A stretch of DNA of 64,000 nucleotides from Bacteroidota bacterium (GTDB taxonomy: Bacteria; Bacteroidota; Bacteroidia; Chitinophagales; BACL12), in the NCBI GenBank assembly GCA_029571985.1, contig JAKQVC010000223.1, positions 1 through 64,000 on the forward strand, in the 5' to 3' direction. Positions 51,017 to 60,465 of this stretch are shown here, piece after piece (the stretch's first letter is position 1; each line of letters begins with the position of its first letter). The position numbers were made by a program, and so were the translations under genes. The notes beneath the pieces are model-generated. The model saw only the letters and a program-made list of their open reading frames with translations, made no database searches and was not told the origin of the DNA.

Positions 51017-52475
51017 CCATCAATACTTTTTCAAAAAATGCATCCATGGTAATCAGACCATCCAGTTTATTGAGTTCAAGTGTTGAAATCACAAAATTGG
51101 TATTGCCGGCGCCATCTGCCTTAGAGGCAATAACTGTTGATACGCCTGTCCATGGTGTAAACGTCAACGTAATATTATCTTTTGCTGTTAATTCTGCTGC
51201 ATATAAAGGTGTAGCGCCAATTTGCAGATTAATCGGCTTCACTACTCCAACAATACTTGTTCCCTGTAATGCAGGCCAATCTGCTTCCAACGCCTGCAAT
51301 CCGGCACCTAAATCAAGAATCAGTGTTGTATCCTCCGGGTTAACTAATGAAGCAATAGGCGTAAAGTCGAGGAAATTACTCAGCGGATCAAACGAACTTG
51401 AAATATATACACTCATCAACATCTTGCCCCCTGAATTAAAAAAGGCTTCAGTTGTTTTTTGGGCAAGCGAAAATGAATTGTTGGCATCATTACTAAACCA
51501 GATAATCACATCAAACATATCAAAAATCTTACCCTGCGTCAGATTGTCGGCTGATTGCTGGGTGTAGGCCCCATCTACGGTTGAAAACACCTGCATCGTA
51601 TCTACCGTTGTGATACCCTGAGTGGCCAGATGATTGATATAAAATGCCTCATTAGTTGTCGTGCTATATCCATTCACCAATAAAACTGTGCTGTGCACAC
51701 GTTTAATATAAATAGAATCGGCAGCCACGAATGGACTCGTTGCATTACTTTGATCAACAGCCCTTATATAAAATGTATTCCAGGCATCTCCACTTAAACC
51801 GGAAATAGTTTCACCTAAAGCTATAGTGCCTCCGTTTGGAAATATCTGACAAGACAATGCTGTTTCAGTTGGATTTTCGGCTTCAATAATGGCACTGCTG
51901 GTTGTTGCACTTAATTGCACAATTGGTCCCGTGGTATCATTAAAACATATTTCATAATGATCCAGGTTTTGAAAGCCGTCAGGATCACTGCCTTCCCAGA
52001 AATACCGCAACGCAGGAAACGATTTAACAGGAACATTCAAACCGGGAATAACGGTTACCTGGGGCGGACTATTCTTTACCGGAACAGTGAGTGAAGCCGG
52101 CGTAGGGTCTGTATGTTGTTGATTATCGATTGCCCGGATATGGAAAACAAAATCTGCAGAATCAGCTCCGGGAGGTGGCGCCAAAATGAAAGTACTGTCT
52201 AAAGCTGTAGTGTATTGCCAGATTGTGGCATCTGTAATCACCGCATCAAATGAAAATTCAAATCCTACAATAAATCCGTCAGGGTCATCACCCCACCATT
52301 GCAGGCTTACCTCACTTTCCAATCGATCATCACCAAAACGAATGATTGTATCGGTAACCAAATAGGTTTCAGGTGTCGAATTATCCAGCAATTCCCCCTC
52401 AAAACCCCTGCTACAACCGGTGGCCACCAACATACCGAGCATGCTGCCAATTGATATATACACCCATTTTTTCAC
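51000..52475 (-). CDS. large lipoprotein, unknown function
   Basis: This 491-residue protein has a lipoprotein signal, MKKWVYISIGSMLGMLVATGC. The first 260 residues look like two or three fibronectin- or PKD-like beta modules (SLQWWGDDPDGFIVGFEFSF, LRYFWEGSDPDGFQNLDHYE). The C-terminal 220 residues look like an alpha/beta unit (STVLLVNGYSTTTNEAFYIN, FDVIIWFSNDANN), possibly a class I glutamine amidotransferase-like or GldG-like fold. It would be anchored in the outer membrane. It overlaps the start of purN, an odd partner. I do not recognise the family. Confidence 0.7.
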   Translation of the reverse strand: MKKWVYISIGSMLGMLVATGCSRGFEGELLDNSTPETYLVTDTIIRFGDDRLESEVSLQWWGDDPDGFIVGFEFSFDAVITDATIWQYTTALDSTFILAPPPGADSADFVFHIRAIDNQQHTDPTPASLTVPVKNSPPQVTVIPGLNVPVKSFPALRYFWEGSDPDGFQNLDHYEICFNDTTGPIVQLSATTSSAIIEAENPTETALSCQIFPNGGTIALGETISGLSGDAWNTFYIRAVDQSNATSPFVAADSIYIKRVHSTVLLVNGYSTTTNEAFYINHLATQGITTVDTMQVFSTVDGAYTQQSADNLTQGKIFDMFDVIIWFSNDANNSFSLAQKTTEAFFNSGGKMLMSVYISSSFDPLSNFLDFTPIASLVNPEDTTLILDLGAGLQALEADWPALQGTSIVGVVKPINLQIGATPLYAAELTAKDNITLTFTPWTGVSTVIASKADGAGNTNFVISTLELNKLDGLITMDAFFEKVLMDEFGL

Positions 52476-52627
52476 TGCTGCGAAGATACAGGATATGCCT
52501 GATTGCAGGAAAGTCTTGTGTTAAGGATATTTTAATGCTGTTATACATGCACCAAAGTGCGCATGTTCATTTTCTATAAATCGTAACAGCCGGGGTCAGG
52601 TGTTCAGCAGTAAAGCGGCAATCTCGG

Positions 52628-52635
52628 TATATTTG
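52628..52635 (+). promoter_or_regulatory. TAnnTTTG promoter element of the sugar cluster
   Basis: TATATTTG ends seven bases before the ATG at 52643. Confidence 0.45.
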
Positions 52636-52642
52636 TCGCCAG

Positions 52643-53221
52643 ATGACCACTCAATCGTACTTCGTCCATCCATCGGCTATCGTAGATGAAGGCGCCCAAA
52701 TCGGCAAGGGCACCAAAATCTGGCATTTTGCCCATATCATGTCACATAGCCAAATCGGTGAAGATTGCATCTTAGGTCAAAATGTCTTTGTTGCAGCACA
52801 GGTCACCTTGGGCAATCGGGTTAAAGTGCAAAACAATGTATCTATTTACGAAGGCGTTGACATTGAGGATGATGTGTTTTTAGGTCCCAGCATGGTATTT
52901 ACCAACGTGATTAATCCACGCAGTGCTGTAAACCGAAAACAGGAATTTATGCGTACGCATGTGCAGAAAGGCGCAACCATTGGTGCAAATGCTACCATTG
53001 TTTGTGGTATTACGATTGGAAAGTACGCTTTTATCGGCGCCGGAGCGGTTGTAACGAAACATGTGCCTAATTATGCGCTGGTTGCAGGAAACCCGGCTCG
53101 ACAAACCGGTTGGATGAGTGAAGCGGGCGGTAAACTTATTTTTGACGGACATGGAATTGCCGCCTGTCCTATCACCGGTGCCGCATATCATATTTCACAA
53201 GGTGAAGTCAGCAGATTATAA
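52643..53221 (+). CDS. left-handed beta-helix acetyltransferase, WbpD/WlbB-like
   Basis: This 192-residue hexapeptide-repeat protein follows the WbpD plan: [60 protein letters not shown] and [20 protein letters not shown]. WbpD acetylates the 3-amino group of UDP-2-acetamido-3-amino-glucuronate on the way to diacetamido uronic acids of O-antigens. The next gene is a matching dehydrogenase. The aminotransferase (WbpE) and UDP-GlcNAc 6-dehydrogenase (WbpA) are not in the window. Confidence 0.85.
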   Translation: MTTQSYFVHPSAIVDEGAQIGKGTKIWHFAHIMSHSQIGEDCILGQNVFVAAQVTLGNRVKVQNNVSIYEGVDIEDDVFLGPSMVFTNVINPRSAVNRKQEFMRTHVQKGATIGANATIVCGITIGKYAFIGAGAVVTKHVPNYALVAGNPARQTGWMSEAGGKLIFDGHGIAACPITGAAYHISQGEVSRL

Positions 53222-53232
53222 AAGCATATATC

Positions 53233-54258
53233 TTGAATCCTATCCGCTTTGCAATTATTGGTTATGGCCACATTGGTAAACGACATGCTGCTGTCATCCG
53301 CGCAACAGCCCATGCCGAATTAACTGCTATTTGTGATGCGGATGCAAAAGCTTTTTCCGGGGTAACAGATGTAAACACATATACAGATATATCTGCATTA
53401 TTTACAGCCCATCCTGAGGTGGATGTAGTATGCATTTGCTCGCCAAACGGCCTACACGCCACACATGCATTAGCAGCCTTAACGGCACAAAAACATGTGG
53501 TGATAGAAAAACCCATGGCCTTAAGTACAATTGATTGCGACGCGATAATCACGGCCGCACAACAACACAATAAACATGTATTCTGTGTGATGCAAAACCG
53601 GTTTTCACCACCATCGGCATGGATAAAAGAAATGATTACCACACAACAATTAGGTAAAATATATCTGGTGCAGGTAAATTGTTTCTGGAATCGCGACGAC
53701 CGGTATTATACAGGCGACACCTGGCATGGCACTGCTGATTTAGATGGCGGCACTTTATTTACCCAATTCTCGCATTTCATAGATACGATGCTTTGGTTAT
53801 TTGGTGATATACAAAATATTCAAGCTCAATTTGCTGATTTTACACATCAGCATCTTACACAATTTGAAGATACCGGTTCAGTCCAATTTACTTTTGCATC
53901 CGGAGCATTAGGCACATTGCAATATAGCACTGCAGTGTATAATCAAAATTTCGAAAGCAGCATTCGCATTATTGCAGAGAAAGGAACAGTTTGCCTGGGC
54001 GGACAATACATGAATGAAGTTACTTATTGCGACATTCAGGATTATAGCATGCCGCAGTTAGCACCCACAGCTGCACCAAATCATTATGGACCTTATGTTG
54101 GTTCTGCAGCTAATCATCATTTTATCATACAAAATGTGATGGATGTTTTTTCCGGTACCGCGCCTATCGCCACAACTGCCGAAGAAGGCCGACTGGTAGT
54201 AAATGTAATCGAACGTATGTATGCGCTTCGCAGTCCATCTTTACTGAATAAGTTATGA
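53233..54258 (+). CDS. Gfo/Idh/MocA oxidoreductase, WbpB/WlbA-like
   Basis: This 341-residue protein starts with the NAD-binding site IRFAIIGYGHIGKRHAAVIR at its very N-terminus. The start is therefore the TTG at 53233; no ATG fits. The catalytic EKPMALS segment and the C-terminal beta sheet with GGTLFTQFSHFIDTMLWLFG follow. WbpB oxidises the 3-OH of UDP-GlcNAcA. That role is inferred from the adjacent WbpD-like gene; other sugar substrates are possible. It overlaps the next gene by four bases. Confidence 0.85.
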   Translation: MNPIRFAIIGYGHIGKRHAAVIRATAHAELTAICDADAKAFSGVTDVNTYTDISALFTAHPEVDVVCICSPNGLHATHALAALTAQKHVVIEKPMALSTIDCDAIITAAQQHNKHVFCVMQNRFSPPSAWIKEMITTQQLGKIYLVQVNCFWNRDDRYYTGDTWHGTADLDGGTLFTQFSHFIDTMLWLFGDIQNIQAQFADFTHQHLTQFEDTGSVQFTFASGALGTLQYSTAVYNQNFESSIRIIAEKGTVCLGGQYMNEVTYCDIQDYSMPQLAPTAAPNHYGPYVGSAANHHFIIQNVMDVFSGTAPIATTAEEGRLVVNVIERMYALRSPSLLNKL

Positions 54259-54755
54259 CCATGCAGGCTAATTGGCATGTGGCCTATGTGCACGCACGCA
54301 GCGAAAAAAAAGTTGCCGAGCGATTAGCTAAACTTCAGATTATACATTTTCTTCCGCTGATAAAAACGGTTCGTCAATGGAGCGATAGAAAAAAAACAGT
54401 GAGTATACCGTTGTTTAATGGCTACATATTTGTTTTTGGTACAACCGAAACGCTTACCCGGATTCGTATGATTGCAGGCGTTGTCAATTATATTTATACT
54501 GATGGAAAGCCCGCTGTTATTGCTGAAAAAGAAATCAGTATGATTCGTCAGTTTGTTGAATCAGGTATTCCATTAGTATCTGCTGATGACACGTTCTCAG
54601 CCGGAGAAAAAGTACGCATAACAGGTGGTCCGCTTCAGAACACTATTGGAGAATTAGTTGATGTGCGCAACGAAAAACAATTTATTGTACGTATCGAATT
54701 CATTCAACAGGTAATGATGTTAAAAACACCTGCAGGCTTTCTCGAAAAGGTGTAA
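54255..54755 (+). CDS. NusG-like antiterminator (UpxY/RfaH type)
   Basis: This 166-residue protein has the NusG N-terminal domain (NWHVAYVHARSEKKVAERL, PLFNGYIFVFG) and a KOW-bearing C-terminal domain (GEKVRITGGPLQNTIGELVD). It is shorter and more divergent than housekeeping NusG. Specialised paralogues such as UpxY are usually first in capsule or O-antigen operons and keep polymerase going through them. Here it is the last gene of a three-gene run, coupled by ATGA to the oxidoreductase, and a convergent gene follows. Confidence 0.85.
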   Translation: MTMQANWHVAYVHARSEKKVAERLAKLQIIHFLPLIKTVRQWSDRKKTVSIPLFNGYIFVFGTTETLTRIRMIAGVVNYIYTDGKPAVIAEKEISMIRQFVESGIPLVSADDTFSAGEKVRITGGPLQNTIGELVDVRNEKQFIVRIEFIQQVMMLKTPAGFLEKV

Positions 54756-54780
54756 GTGTAATTACTGCTTGATGCGCAGT

Positions 54781-55251
54781 TTATTTCTGAATAATATCTT
54801 TAGCTTTCAACCCGTCAGAATAATCGAAAGCAAATGTTTTTCTGAAAACGATAAACTTCTGCACGGTAATTGAGCCCGACATGCCCACCTGCATCTGACC
54901 ATCACCCATATAGGATTTTAATCCGGAGGCAACAATCCCACCTAAACTGCCAATATCGGTAGTCAGTGAAATCGGCATGGTAAAATCTGATTGTTTTTTC
55001 ATGCGCACTTTTTCATCCAGTTGCGCGCTGCCAACCACCTTATTATCTACTTTTATTTGAATCTCCATCGACCGGATCGTTCCGCCAATGGGATTTGGGT
55101 TATACAGGTTTAAATCCATATCAACCCGAGGCTCTTCAAACAAGTTAGACACGGTGAAATTATTGAGTCCTTTATAAGCCGGTTCCTGCGTGGCACAAGC
55201 ACTCAGCAGTAGTAAGGCTGCACAAAATCCGGCAGCATAAATAGTACGCAT
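54781..55251 (-). CDS. LEA type 2-like lipoprotein
   Basis: This 156-residue protein has a lipobox (MRTIYAAGFCAALLLLSAC) and a LEA14/WHy-type beta domain: VDMDLNLYNPNPIGGTIRSM, MEIQIKVDNKVVGSAQL and a closing strand pair. The Asn-Pro-Asn-Pro motif is typical. The family is linked to desiccation tolerance in plants; in bacteria it is of unknown use. It would sit at the outer membrane facing the periplasm. Confidence 0.8.
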   Translation of the reverse strand: MRTIYAAGFCAALLLLSACATQEPAYKGLNNFTVSNLFEEPRVDMDLNLYNPNPIGGTIRSMEIQIKVDNKVVGSAQLDEKVRMKKQSDFTMPISLTTDIGSLGGIVASGLKSYMGDGQMQVGMSGSITVQKFIVFRKTFAFDYSDGLKAKDIIQK

Positions 55252-55306
55252 ATATCCTGTATTACAATTGTTGTGCCGAAATTACGACTCCAAAGGTTTT
55301 TTAGGC

Positions 55307-56497
55307 TTACTCAACCACAATAAATTGTGCTGTTTCTGTCATTATCCCGTCAGAGATACGCATCATATAATTACCAACCGGCAAATCCTCCACACTAATT
55401 ACTGAAGGCTCTTGCTGATTGAGTACAAATGTGCGTACAATACTGCCCTGCATATCTACAATAATAGCTTCCAGTAAATCTTGGGTAAAGCCATCAACAT
55501 TTATATGCATCATGCCACCGGTAGGATTCGGAAATAATTCAACCTGAGCTGTCGGTTCCGACGCATCAGCCAAACGACAGGAAGCGGGCACAAAATTTTG
55601 CATATCACTCCAATCGCTGATACTACCATCTGTGCATGTTGCACGAATTTGCCACTCATAGGCAACACCACAATTTAATCCGCTTAAAATTTTAGACGAC
55701 TTTGAAGCGGATGCTTTAACGGATATCCATTCTGTTGCGCCAATTTCGCGATAGCGGATGCGGTAGTTGGCTGCGTTTTCAGTTTGTTGCCATTTTACCT
55801 TTACCTGTGTTGGCGATACCACCTGTGTAATATATGGAAAAGGAGGCGCGCACACCAAACCGGTTTCTCCTGCTGTAATGGGCGCATTTGAAACAGTGTT
55901 ATAAGCAAAATCATGGATGGTCAGCGAGTCGCCCAATGGACTAACACTTATGCGAACCCAACCATAAAATTTTTGTCCCGGTGTTCGCAAACGGACTGCT
56001 ACAAATTTCCCATTTTCACCTCCCCAATTGCCGTTGTCAACCACTGTACCCGGTGTATGATAATATTTCTTTAACTGCGCAGTTTTGTTACCGGCAGGCA
56101 AATTGTCTTCCACCCAATTCAAATCGTTATTAATCAGCATGCCGTAATCCATAACAGAAGCATTATAATACCAGGGTTCGGGCAAAGTACCGGCAAAAGC
56201 CTGCAAATCATTTGGCCACATCCACTGTTGATTCATGTAATAATTACTGGTAAGCCATCCGCTGTACGAAACCGAGGCAAATGCACGGAAATAAAAATCA
56301 ATTTCGCCATCAAGATTCATGTCGAGATTATAATACAAATCTTCGCTATGCGGCCAGGGATCTGTATCAGGATCCAGCACAATATCCGGATCAAAATTCG
56401 TATACGCGATTTGGGCTTGTGTGCCGGCAGGAAGCGCCAAAAAAGCGGTTGCAGCAGCGGACAAGCCAAGCAGCTTTTTGTGGTTCAGTGTATGCAT
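55307..56497 (-). CDS. secreted fibronectin III protein with T9SS sorting signal
   Basis: This 396-residue protein has a signal peptide ending near ALPAGTQAQ. An N-terminal region of about 210 residues describes no known family but has acidic, Asp-rich segments (DPDIVLDPDTDPWP, NLDGEIDFYF). A fibronectin type III module lies at about 218-305 (PFPYITQVVSPTQVKVKWQQ, YEWQIRATC). A type IX C-terminal sorting domain closes it (VELFPNPTGGMMHINV, LPVGNYMMRI). It should be a surface or released protein. No catalytic motif is seen. Confidence 0.82.
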   Translation of the reverse strand: MHTLNHKKLLGLSAAATAFLALPAGTQAQIAYTNFDPDIVLDPDTDPWPHSEDLYYNLDMNLDGEIDFYFRAFASVSYSGWLTSNYYMNQQWMWPNDLQAFAGTLPEPWYYNASVMDYGMLINNDLNWVEDNLPAGNKTAQLKKYYHTPGTVVDNGNWGGENGKFVAVRLRTPGQKFYGWVRISVSPLGDSLTIHDFAYNTVSNAPITAGETGLVCAPPFPYITQVVSPTQVKVKWQQTENAANYRIRYREIGATEWISVKASASKSSKILSGLNCGVAYEWQIRATCTDGSISDWSDMQNFVPASCRLADASEPTAQVELFPNPTGGMMHINVDGFTQDLLEAIIVDMQGSIVRTFVLNQQEPSVISVEDLPVGNYMMRISDGIMTETAQFIVVE

Positions 56498-56631
56498 GTT
56501 GATTCAATTTTTGGGTAACCAAATATACTGAGGAACGCTGAGCAGACAAAATCGTCGTCAAAATGCGACAAATTGGCAGCATTCCGGCATGGCATATCGT
56601 TTGAGCCGGGAGAGATACAAAAAGAACACTT

Positions 56632-58497
56632 ATGGCTATAGAAACTGGAAATATCGCAGTCCAAACGGAAAATATATTCCCAATTATTAAGAAATTCCTG
56701 TACAGCGACCACGAAATATTCCTGCGGGAACTTGTGTCCAATGCGGTTGATGCAACCCAAAAACTGCAAAAATTATCATCCATCGGCGAAATACAAGGCG
56801 AGTTAGGCGATACACATATCCGTATTTCCATCGATAAGGAAGCCGGCACACTGACCATTAGCGATCGCGGTATCGGGATGAGTGCCGATGAGGTGAAAAA
56901 ATACATCAACCAGGTAGCCTTTTCCAGCGCAACAGAGTTTTTAGATACCTATAAAGGTTTGGAGGATGGAAAAAGTATTATCGGGCATTTCGGACTTGGA
57001 TTTTACAGCGCCTTCATGGTAGCGGATAAAGTGATGTTGATTACAAAATCAGCAAAGGGTGATGCTGAAGCTGTTCGATGGATGTGTGATGGTAGTCCGG
57101 AATTTACACTGGAAGGCTGGGAAAAAGAATCACGCGGAACAGATGTTGTATTATTCATAAATGAAGAAAACAAAGAATTTTTAGAGGAGAGTAAAATAAA
57201 TCAGCTCCTGGATAAATATTGTAAATTCCTTCCTGTTCAAATTCAATTTGGCGAATCCACCAAAACAGAAAAAGATGCGGAGGGAAATGACATTACTACA
57301 ACCGAACCACGCATTGTAAATAATCCCGCACCGGCCTGGACAAAAAAACCAAGTGAACTTACGGATGAAGATTATAAATCTTTCTACAACGAACTATATC
57401 CATATGCAGAAGTGCCTATGTTCTGGATACATCTGAATGTAGATTACCCCTTCAACCTGACCGGTATTTTGTATTTCCCGCGCATCAAAAAAAGTTACGA
57501 AATCCAAAAAAACAAAATTCACCTGTATAGCAATCAGGTATTTGTAACGGACGAGGTAAATGCAATCGTTCCGGAATGGCTGACGCTGCTTCACGGCGTT
57601 ATTGACTCTCCGGATATTCCGCTAAACGTTTCCAGAAGCTATTTACAAAGTGATAGTAATGTTAAAAAAATAAATAGCTACATCACCAAAAAAGTAGCCG
57701 AAAAGCTGGAAGATATTTTCAAAAGCGACCGCACCGATTTTGAAGAGAAGTGGGATAACATGAATGTGATTATTAAATACGGTATGCTGAGCGATGAGAA
57801 ATTTGCAGAGCGTGCTGAAAAATTCTGCCTGTTGCAAAATACAGACGGCAAGTATTTCACATTAGAAGAATACAAAGAACACATTAAAATAGCGCAGGAA
57901 GACAAAGACAAGCATATCATCGCCCTGTACACCAATAATAAAACAGATCATCATGTTTATGTGGATGCTGCCATCAATAAAGGATATGATGTATTGGAAA
58001 TCGACAATGTAATCGACAACCATTTTATATCTCTACTCGAACAAAAAATGCAGGGTGTTCAATTTAAACGGGTGGATGCAGATACGATTGACAAACTGAT
58101 TGACAAAGACGAAAAAACAGAATCGGTGTTGAGTGAAGCCGACCAGGAATCTGTTAAAGAATTATTTAACGGCATCATCGATCAAAATGCAGGTACAGTG
58201 GTATTAACCGCACTTTCTCCTGACGACCAGCCGGTGTCGATTACACGTCCGGAATTTATGCGCAGGATGAAAGAAATGAGTTACCTCAATGGTATGGATT
58301 TCGCAGCCGGCATGCCGGATCAATACAATTTGGTTGTAAATACCAACCATCCCGCCATTTCAAAATTAATGACGCAGGAAACTGAAGTCCGCGAAAAAAA
58401 TGTGCGTCAGCTGCACGACCTTGCCTTATTATCACAAGGCATGTTGAAGGGACAAGATTTAACTGCTTTTGTGAAGCGGAGTGTTGAGATGATGTAA
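56632..58497 (+). CDS. htpG: Hsp90-family chaperone HtpG
   Basis: This 621-residue protein has the GHKL ATPase domain (FLRELVSNAVDATQKL, LTISDRGIGMSADEV, IGHFGLGFYSAFMVADK), the middle domain with WLTLLHGVIDSPDIPLNVSR and the C-terminal dimer domain. It refolds or stabilises client proteins in the cytoplasm. Length matches the family (about 625). No heat-shock operator was seen in the 135-base upstream gap. A strong terminator follows. Confidence 0.97.
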   Translation: MAIETGNIAVQTENIFPIIKKFLYSDHEIFLRELVSNAVDATQKLQKLSSIGEIQGELGDTHIRISIDKEAGTLTISDRGIGMSADEVKKYINQVAFSSATEFLDTYKGLEDGKSIIGHFGLGFYSAFMVADKVMLITKSAKGDAEAVRWMCDGSPEFTLEGWEKESRGTDVVLFINEENKEFLEESKINQLLDKYCKFLPVQIQFGESTKTEKDAEGNDITTTEPRIVNNPAPAWTKKPSELTDEDYKSFYNELYPYAEVPMFWIHLNVDYPFNLTGILYFPRIKKSYEIQKNKIHLYSNQVFVTDEVNAIVPEWLTLLHGVIDSPDIPLNVSRSYLQSDSNVKKINSYITKKVAEKLEDIFKSDRTDFEEKWDNMNVIIKYGMLSDEKFAERAEKFCLLQNTDGKYFTLEEYKEHIKIAQEDKDKHIIALYTNNKTDHHVYVDAAINKGYDVLEIDNVIDNHFISLLEQKMQGVQFKRVDADTIDKLIDKDEKTESVLSEADQESVKELFNGIIDQNAGTVVLTALSPDDQPVSITRPEFMRRMKEMSYLNGMDFAAGMPDQYNLVVNTNHPAISKLMTQETEVREKNVRQLHDLALLSQGMLKGQDLTAFVKRSVEMM

Positions 58498-58512
58498 AGG
58501 ATTCTTTTTTTT

Positions 58513-58549
58513 AAAAAGCTGTCTCGATGGGATTGAGACGGCTTTTTTT
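58513..58549 (+). terminator. intrinsic terminator of htpG
   Basis: AAAAAGC-GTCTC pairs with GAGAC-GCTTTTTTT around a short loop; a long T run follows. Confidence 0.75.
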
Positions 58550-58559
58550 ATTGAACAAG

Positions 58560-58892
58560 GAATGAGGAATAAGGAATGAGGAATAAGGAATAAGGGAGCC
58601 TGCTCTGTAGCGAAAGTTTGCGGAACGAAGTGGAGGAAACTTTCTGCTTCAGAGAGGAATAAGGAATAAGGGAGCCTGCTCTGTAGCGAAAGTTTACGGA
58701 ACGAAGTGGAGGAAACTTTCTGCTTCAGAGAGGAATAAGGAATAAGGAATTAGGGAGCCTGCTCTGTAGCGAAAGTTTGCGGAACGAAGTGGAGGAAACT
58801 TTCTGCTTCAGAGAGGAATAAGGAATGAGGGAGCCTGCTCTGTAGCGAAAGTTTGCGGAACGAAGTGGAGAAAACTTTCTGCTTCAGAGAGA
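58560..58892 (+). repeat. four tandem hairpin repeats, 76-83 bp apart
   Basis: Copies of GGGAGCCTGCTCTGTAGCG begin at 58594, 58670, 58753 and 58829. In each, CTCTGtAGC-GAAAGTTT pairs with AAACTTTC-GCTtCAGAG around GCGGAACGAAGTGGAGG, a nearly perfect 17-bp stem. GGAATAAGGAATGAG spacers lie between. No credible gene is present. Confidence 0.85.
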
Positions 58893-58906
58893 GGAGTGGT
58901 TTTGGT

Positions 58907-59395
58907 TCACGCAGAGGCGCGGAGAAATGCAAAATATTCTGCGCTGATCTGCGAAAATCTGCGGGAGAAAAAAGGGTTTCCCGCGAATTTTCGCAGATGA
59001 ACGCAGATGAATGCAGACGAAGGCAGATGTATGCAAGAATTTACTCTGCGCAAATCTGCGTACATCTGCGGGAGAAAAAAGGGTTTCCCGCGGATTTTCG
59101 CAGATGAACGCAGATGTATGCAAGAATTTACTCTGCGAAAATCAGCGTACATCTGCGGGAGAAAAAAGGGTTTCCCGCAGATTTTCGCAGACGAACGCAG
59201 ATGAATGCAAGAATTTACTCTGCGCAAATCAGCGTACATCTGCGGGAGAAAAAAGGGTTTCCCGCAGATTTTCGCAGACGAACGCAGATGTATGCAAGAA
59301 TTTACTCTGCGTAAATCTGCGTACATCTGCGGGAGAAAAAAGGGTTTCCCGCGGATTTTCGCAGATGATCGCAGATAAATGCGATTAATCCTATC
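58907..59395 (+). repeat. five CGCAGAT-type tandem repeats, 87-bp period
   Basis: The block TGCGGGAGAAAAAAGGGTTT recurs at 58961, 59068, 59155, 59242 and 59329. The last three steps are exactly 87 bases. Each unit holds GGGAAACCC-type pairing arms and CGCAGATGAACGCAGATG. Several ORFs run through in different frames and are artefacts of the repeat. Confidence 0.88.
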
Positions 59396-59406
59396 TGCAC
59401 ATCTCA

Positions 59407-60303
59407 CTATTTTTTAGGTAAATCATATAAATCATTAAACTTGACCAAATCATATTGCGGAGAACATTCAAATAAATGCGTAAGAATAGCAGCATGACCG
59501 GCGCCGATGATGACTAATATTCTATCTTCAGGTCCGGTGGTGATATCCTGAATATTTCGATAAATACGCAAATTCCGACTATACCAATGCATAGCCAGGG
59601 CATCTGCACCGCGTGAATCTCCCAGCGTAAAATCACCATTTAAATACGCGCCATAACCTCGGTCCAACATACGGTCATCATTCATCAGTGCGAAATAATC
59701 ATACAAAGGCATGTGCGCCGCAATACTGTCGTCCAAATCATAATACCGCGCATAACGCAGAGAAATACTATCCTCAGCCTTAAAATCCCAATCGGCATAT
59801 ATGCTGTCAAAAATCGGATGCAATACACTGCTGTCGCGATGATCCCAGATATCAAACAGAAACGGAACAGCATTAATACCATAAATGGTATCCAATTCAA
59901 ATTTCCGCATCAACCGAAATCCTATCTGATCAATTTCGCTTCTTTTTAATTTTTCTTTTCCTTTAATCCAGTCGCGATATCTATACATCAGGTATCCGGT
60001 AATTGGCCCTGATTCAACCGCAATTTTAGTTGGCTGGAAAGCGCTGATCAGCTCAACTAAACTATCCAGCTCCTGTTGGCGTTGTTTATCCAATACATCT
60101 ACCTGATCATCTTCTGCTGTTTTGTGCGCATCCAGGTTGTAATAACCAAAATGAAAACTGCCTAAAATCAGCACCTGAGGCGCGGGTTTATTCTCAGTTA
60201 ATGTGTTTTCAAGTAAAGCAATGCCCTGCTCAACTTGTGGTGTTTGTGCATGAAGTTGACCAAACATGATCAGCATCAAAACCGGAAGTGAAGTAATACG
60301 CAT
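59407..60303 (-). CDS. secreted TraB/GumN-like protein (DUF5694 type)
   Basis: This 298-residue protein has a signal peptide (to HAQ, about residue 19). The domain begins PQVLILGSFHFGYYNLD, has KIAVESGPITGYLMYRYR in the middle and closes with ILVIIGAGHAAILTHLFE. These are the GxxH, Glu and GxGH positions of the TraB/Tiki superfamily, and the overall shape fits the Bacteroidota DUF5694 group. Tiki relatives are metalloproteases, but activity here is unproven. Its stop lies about ten bases from the tandem repeats. Confidence 0.75.
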   Translation of the reverse strand: MRITSLPVLMLIMFGQLHAQTPQVEQGIALLENTLTENKPAPQVLILGSFHFGYYNLDAHKTAEDDQVDVLDKQRQQELDSLVELISAFQPTKIAVESGPITGYLMYRYRDWIKGKEKLKRSEIDQIGFRLMRKFELDTIYGINAVPFLFDIWDHRDSSVLHPIFDSIYADWDFKAEDSISLRYARYYDLDDSIAAHMPLYDYFALMNDDRMLDRGYGAYLNGDFTLGDSRGADALAMHWYSRNLRIYRNIQDITTGPEDRILVIIGAGHAAILTHLFECSPQYDLVKFNDLYDLPKK

Positions 60304-60395
60304 ATCGTTTTTTTTGCCAAGGTATTTTACACTACATAGGTCACAAAGAGATATCGCTCAACACCAGTTTTTTGTCTGCATTCGGACGATCCGGT

Positions 60396-60424
60396 TTTGC
60401 AGATAAATCAGGGGTGTTTGCAGA
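60396..60424 (+). promoter_or_regulatory. direct repeat, possible LytTR binding site
   Basis: TTTGCAGA occurs at 60396-60403 and 60417-60424, 21 bases apart, with partial match continuing (TAAAT and CAATT). Two-turn direct repeats are the usual LytTR target form. It lies about 35-60 bases upstream of the predicted transcript start of the sensor gene. Confidence 0.35.
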
Positions 60425-60453
60425 CAATTTAGTGAACACATCCGGATGTCGTC

Positions 60454-60461
60454 TATCTTTA
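60454..60461 (+). promoter_or_regulatory. promoter element of the two-component operon
   Basis: TATCTTTA ends four bases before the ATG at 60466. Confidence 0.45.
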
Positions 60462-60465
60462 CCTC

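Noticed and set aside
58961-59390. CRISPR-like array
   Set aside because: The 87-bp units are repeated in full, with no variable spacers, and no cas genes are near.
58750-59407. Several overlapping ORFs on both strands with repeated ICENLRE/RKSAYICG-like text
   Set aside because: They follow the tandem DNA repeats in several frames at once; the repeats explain them fully.
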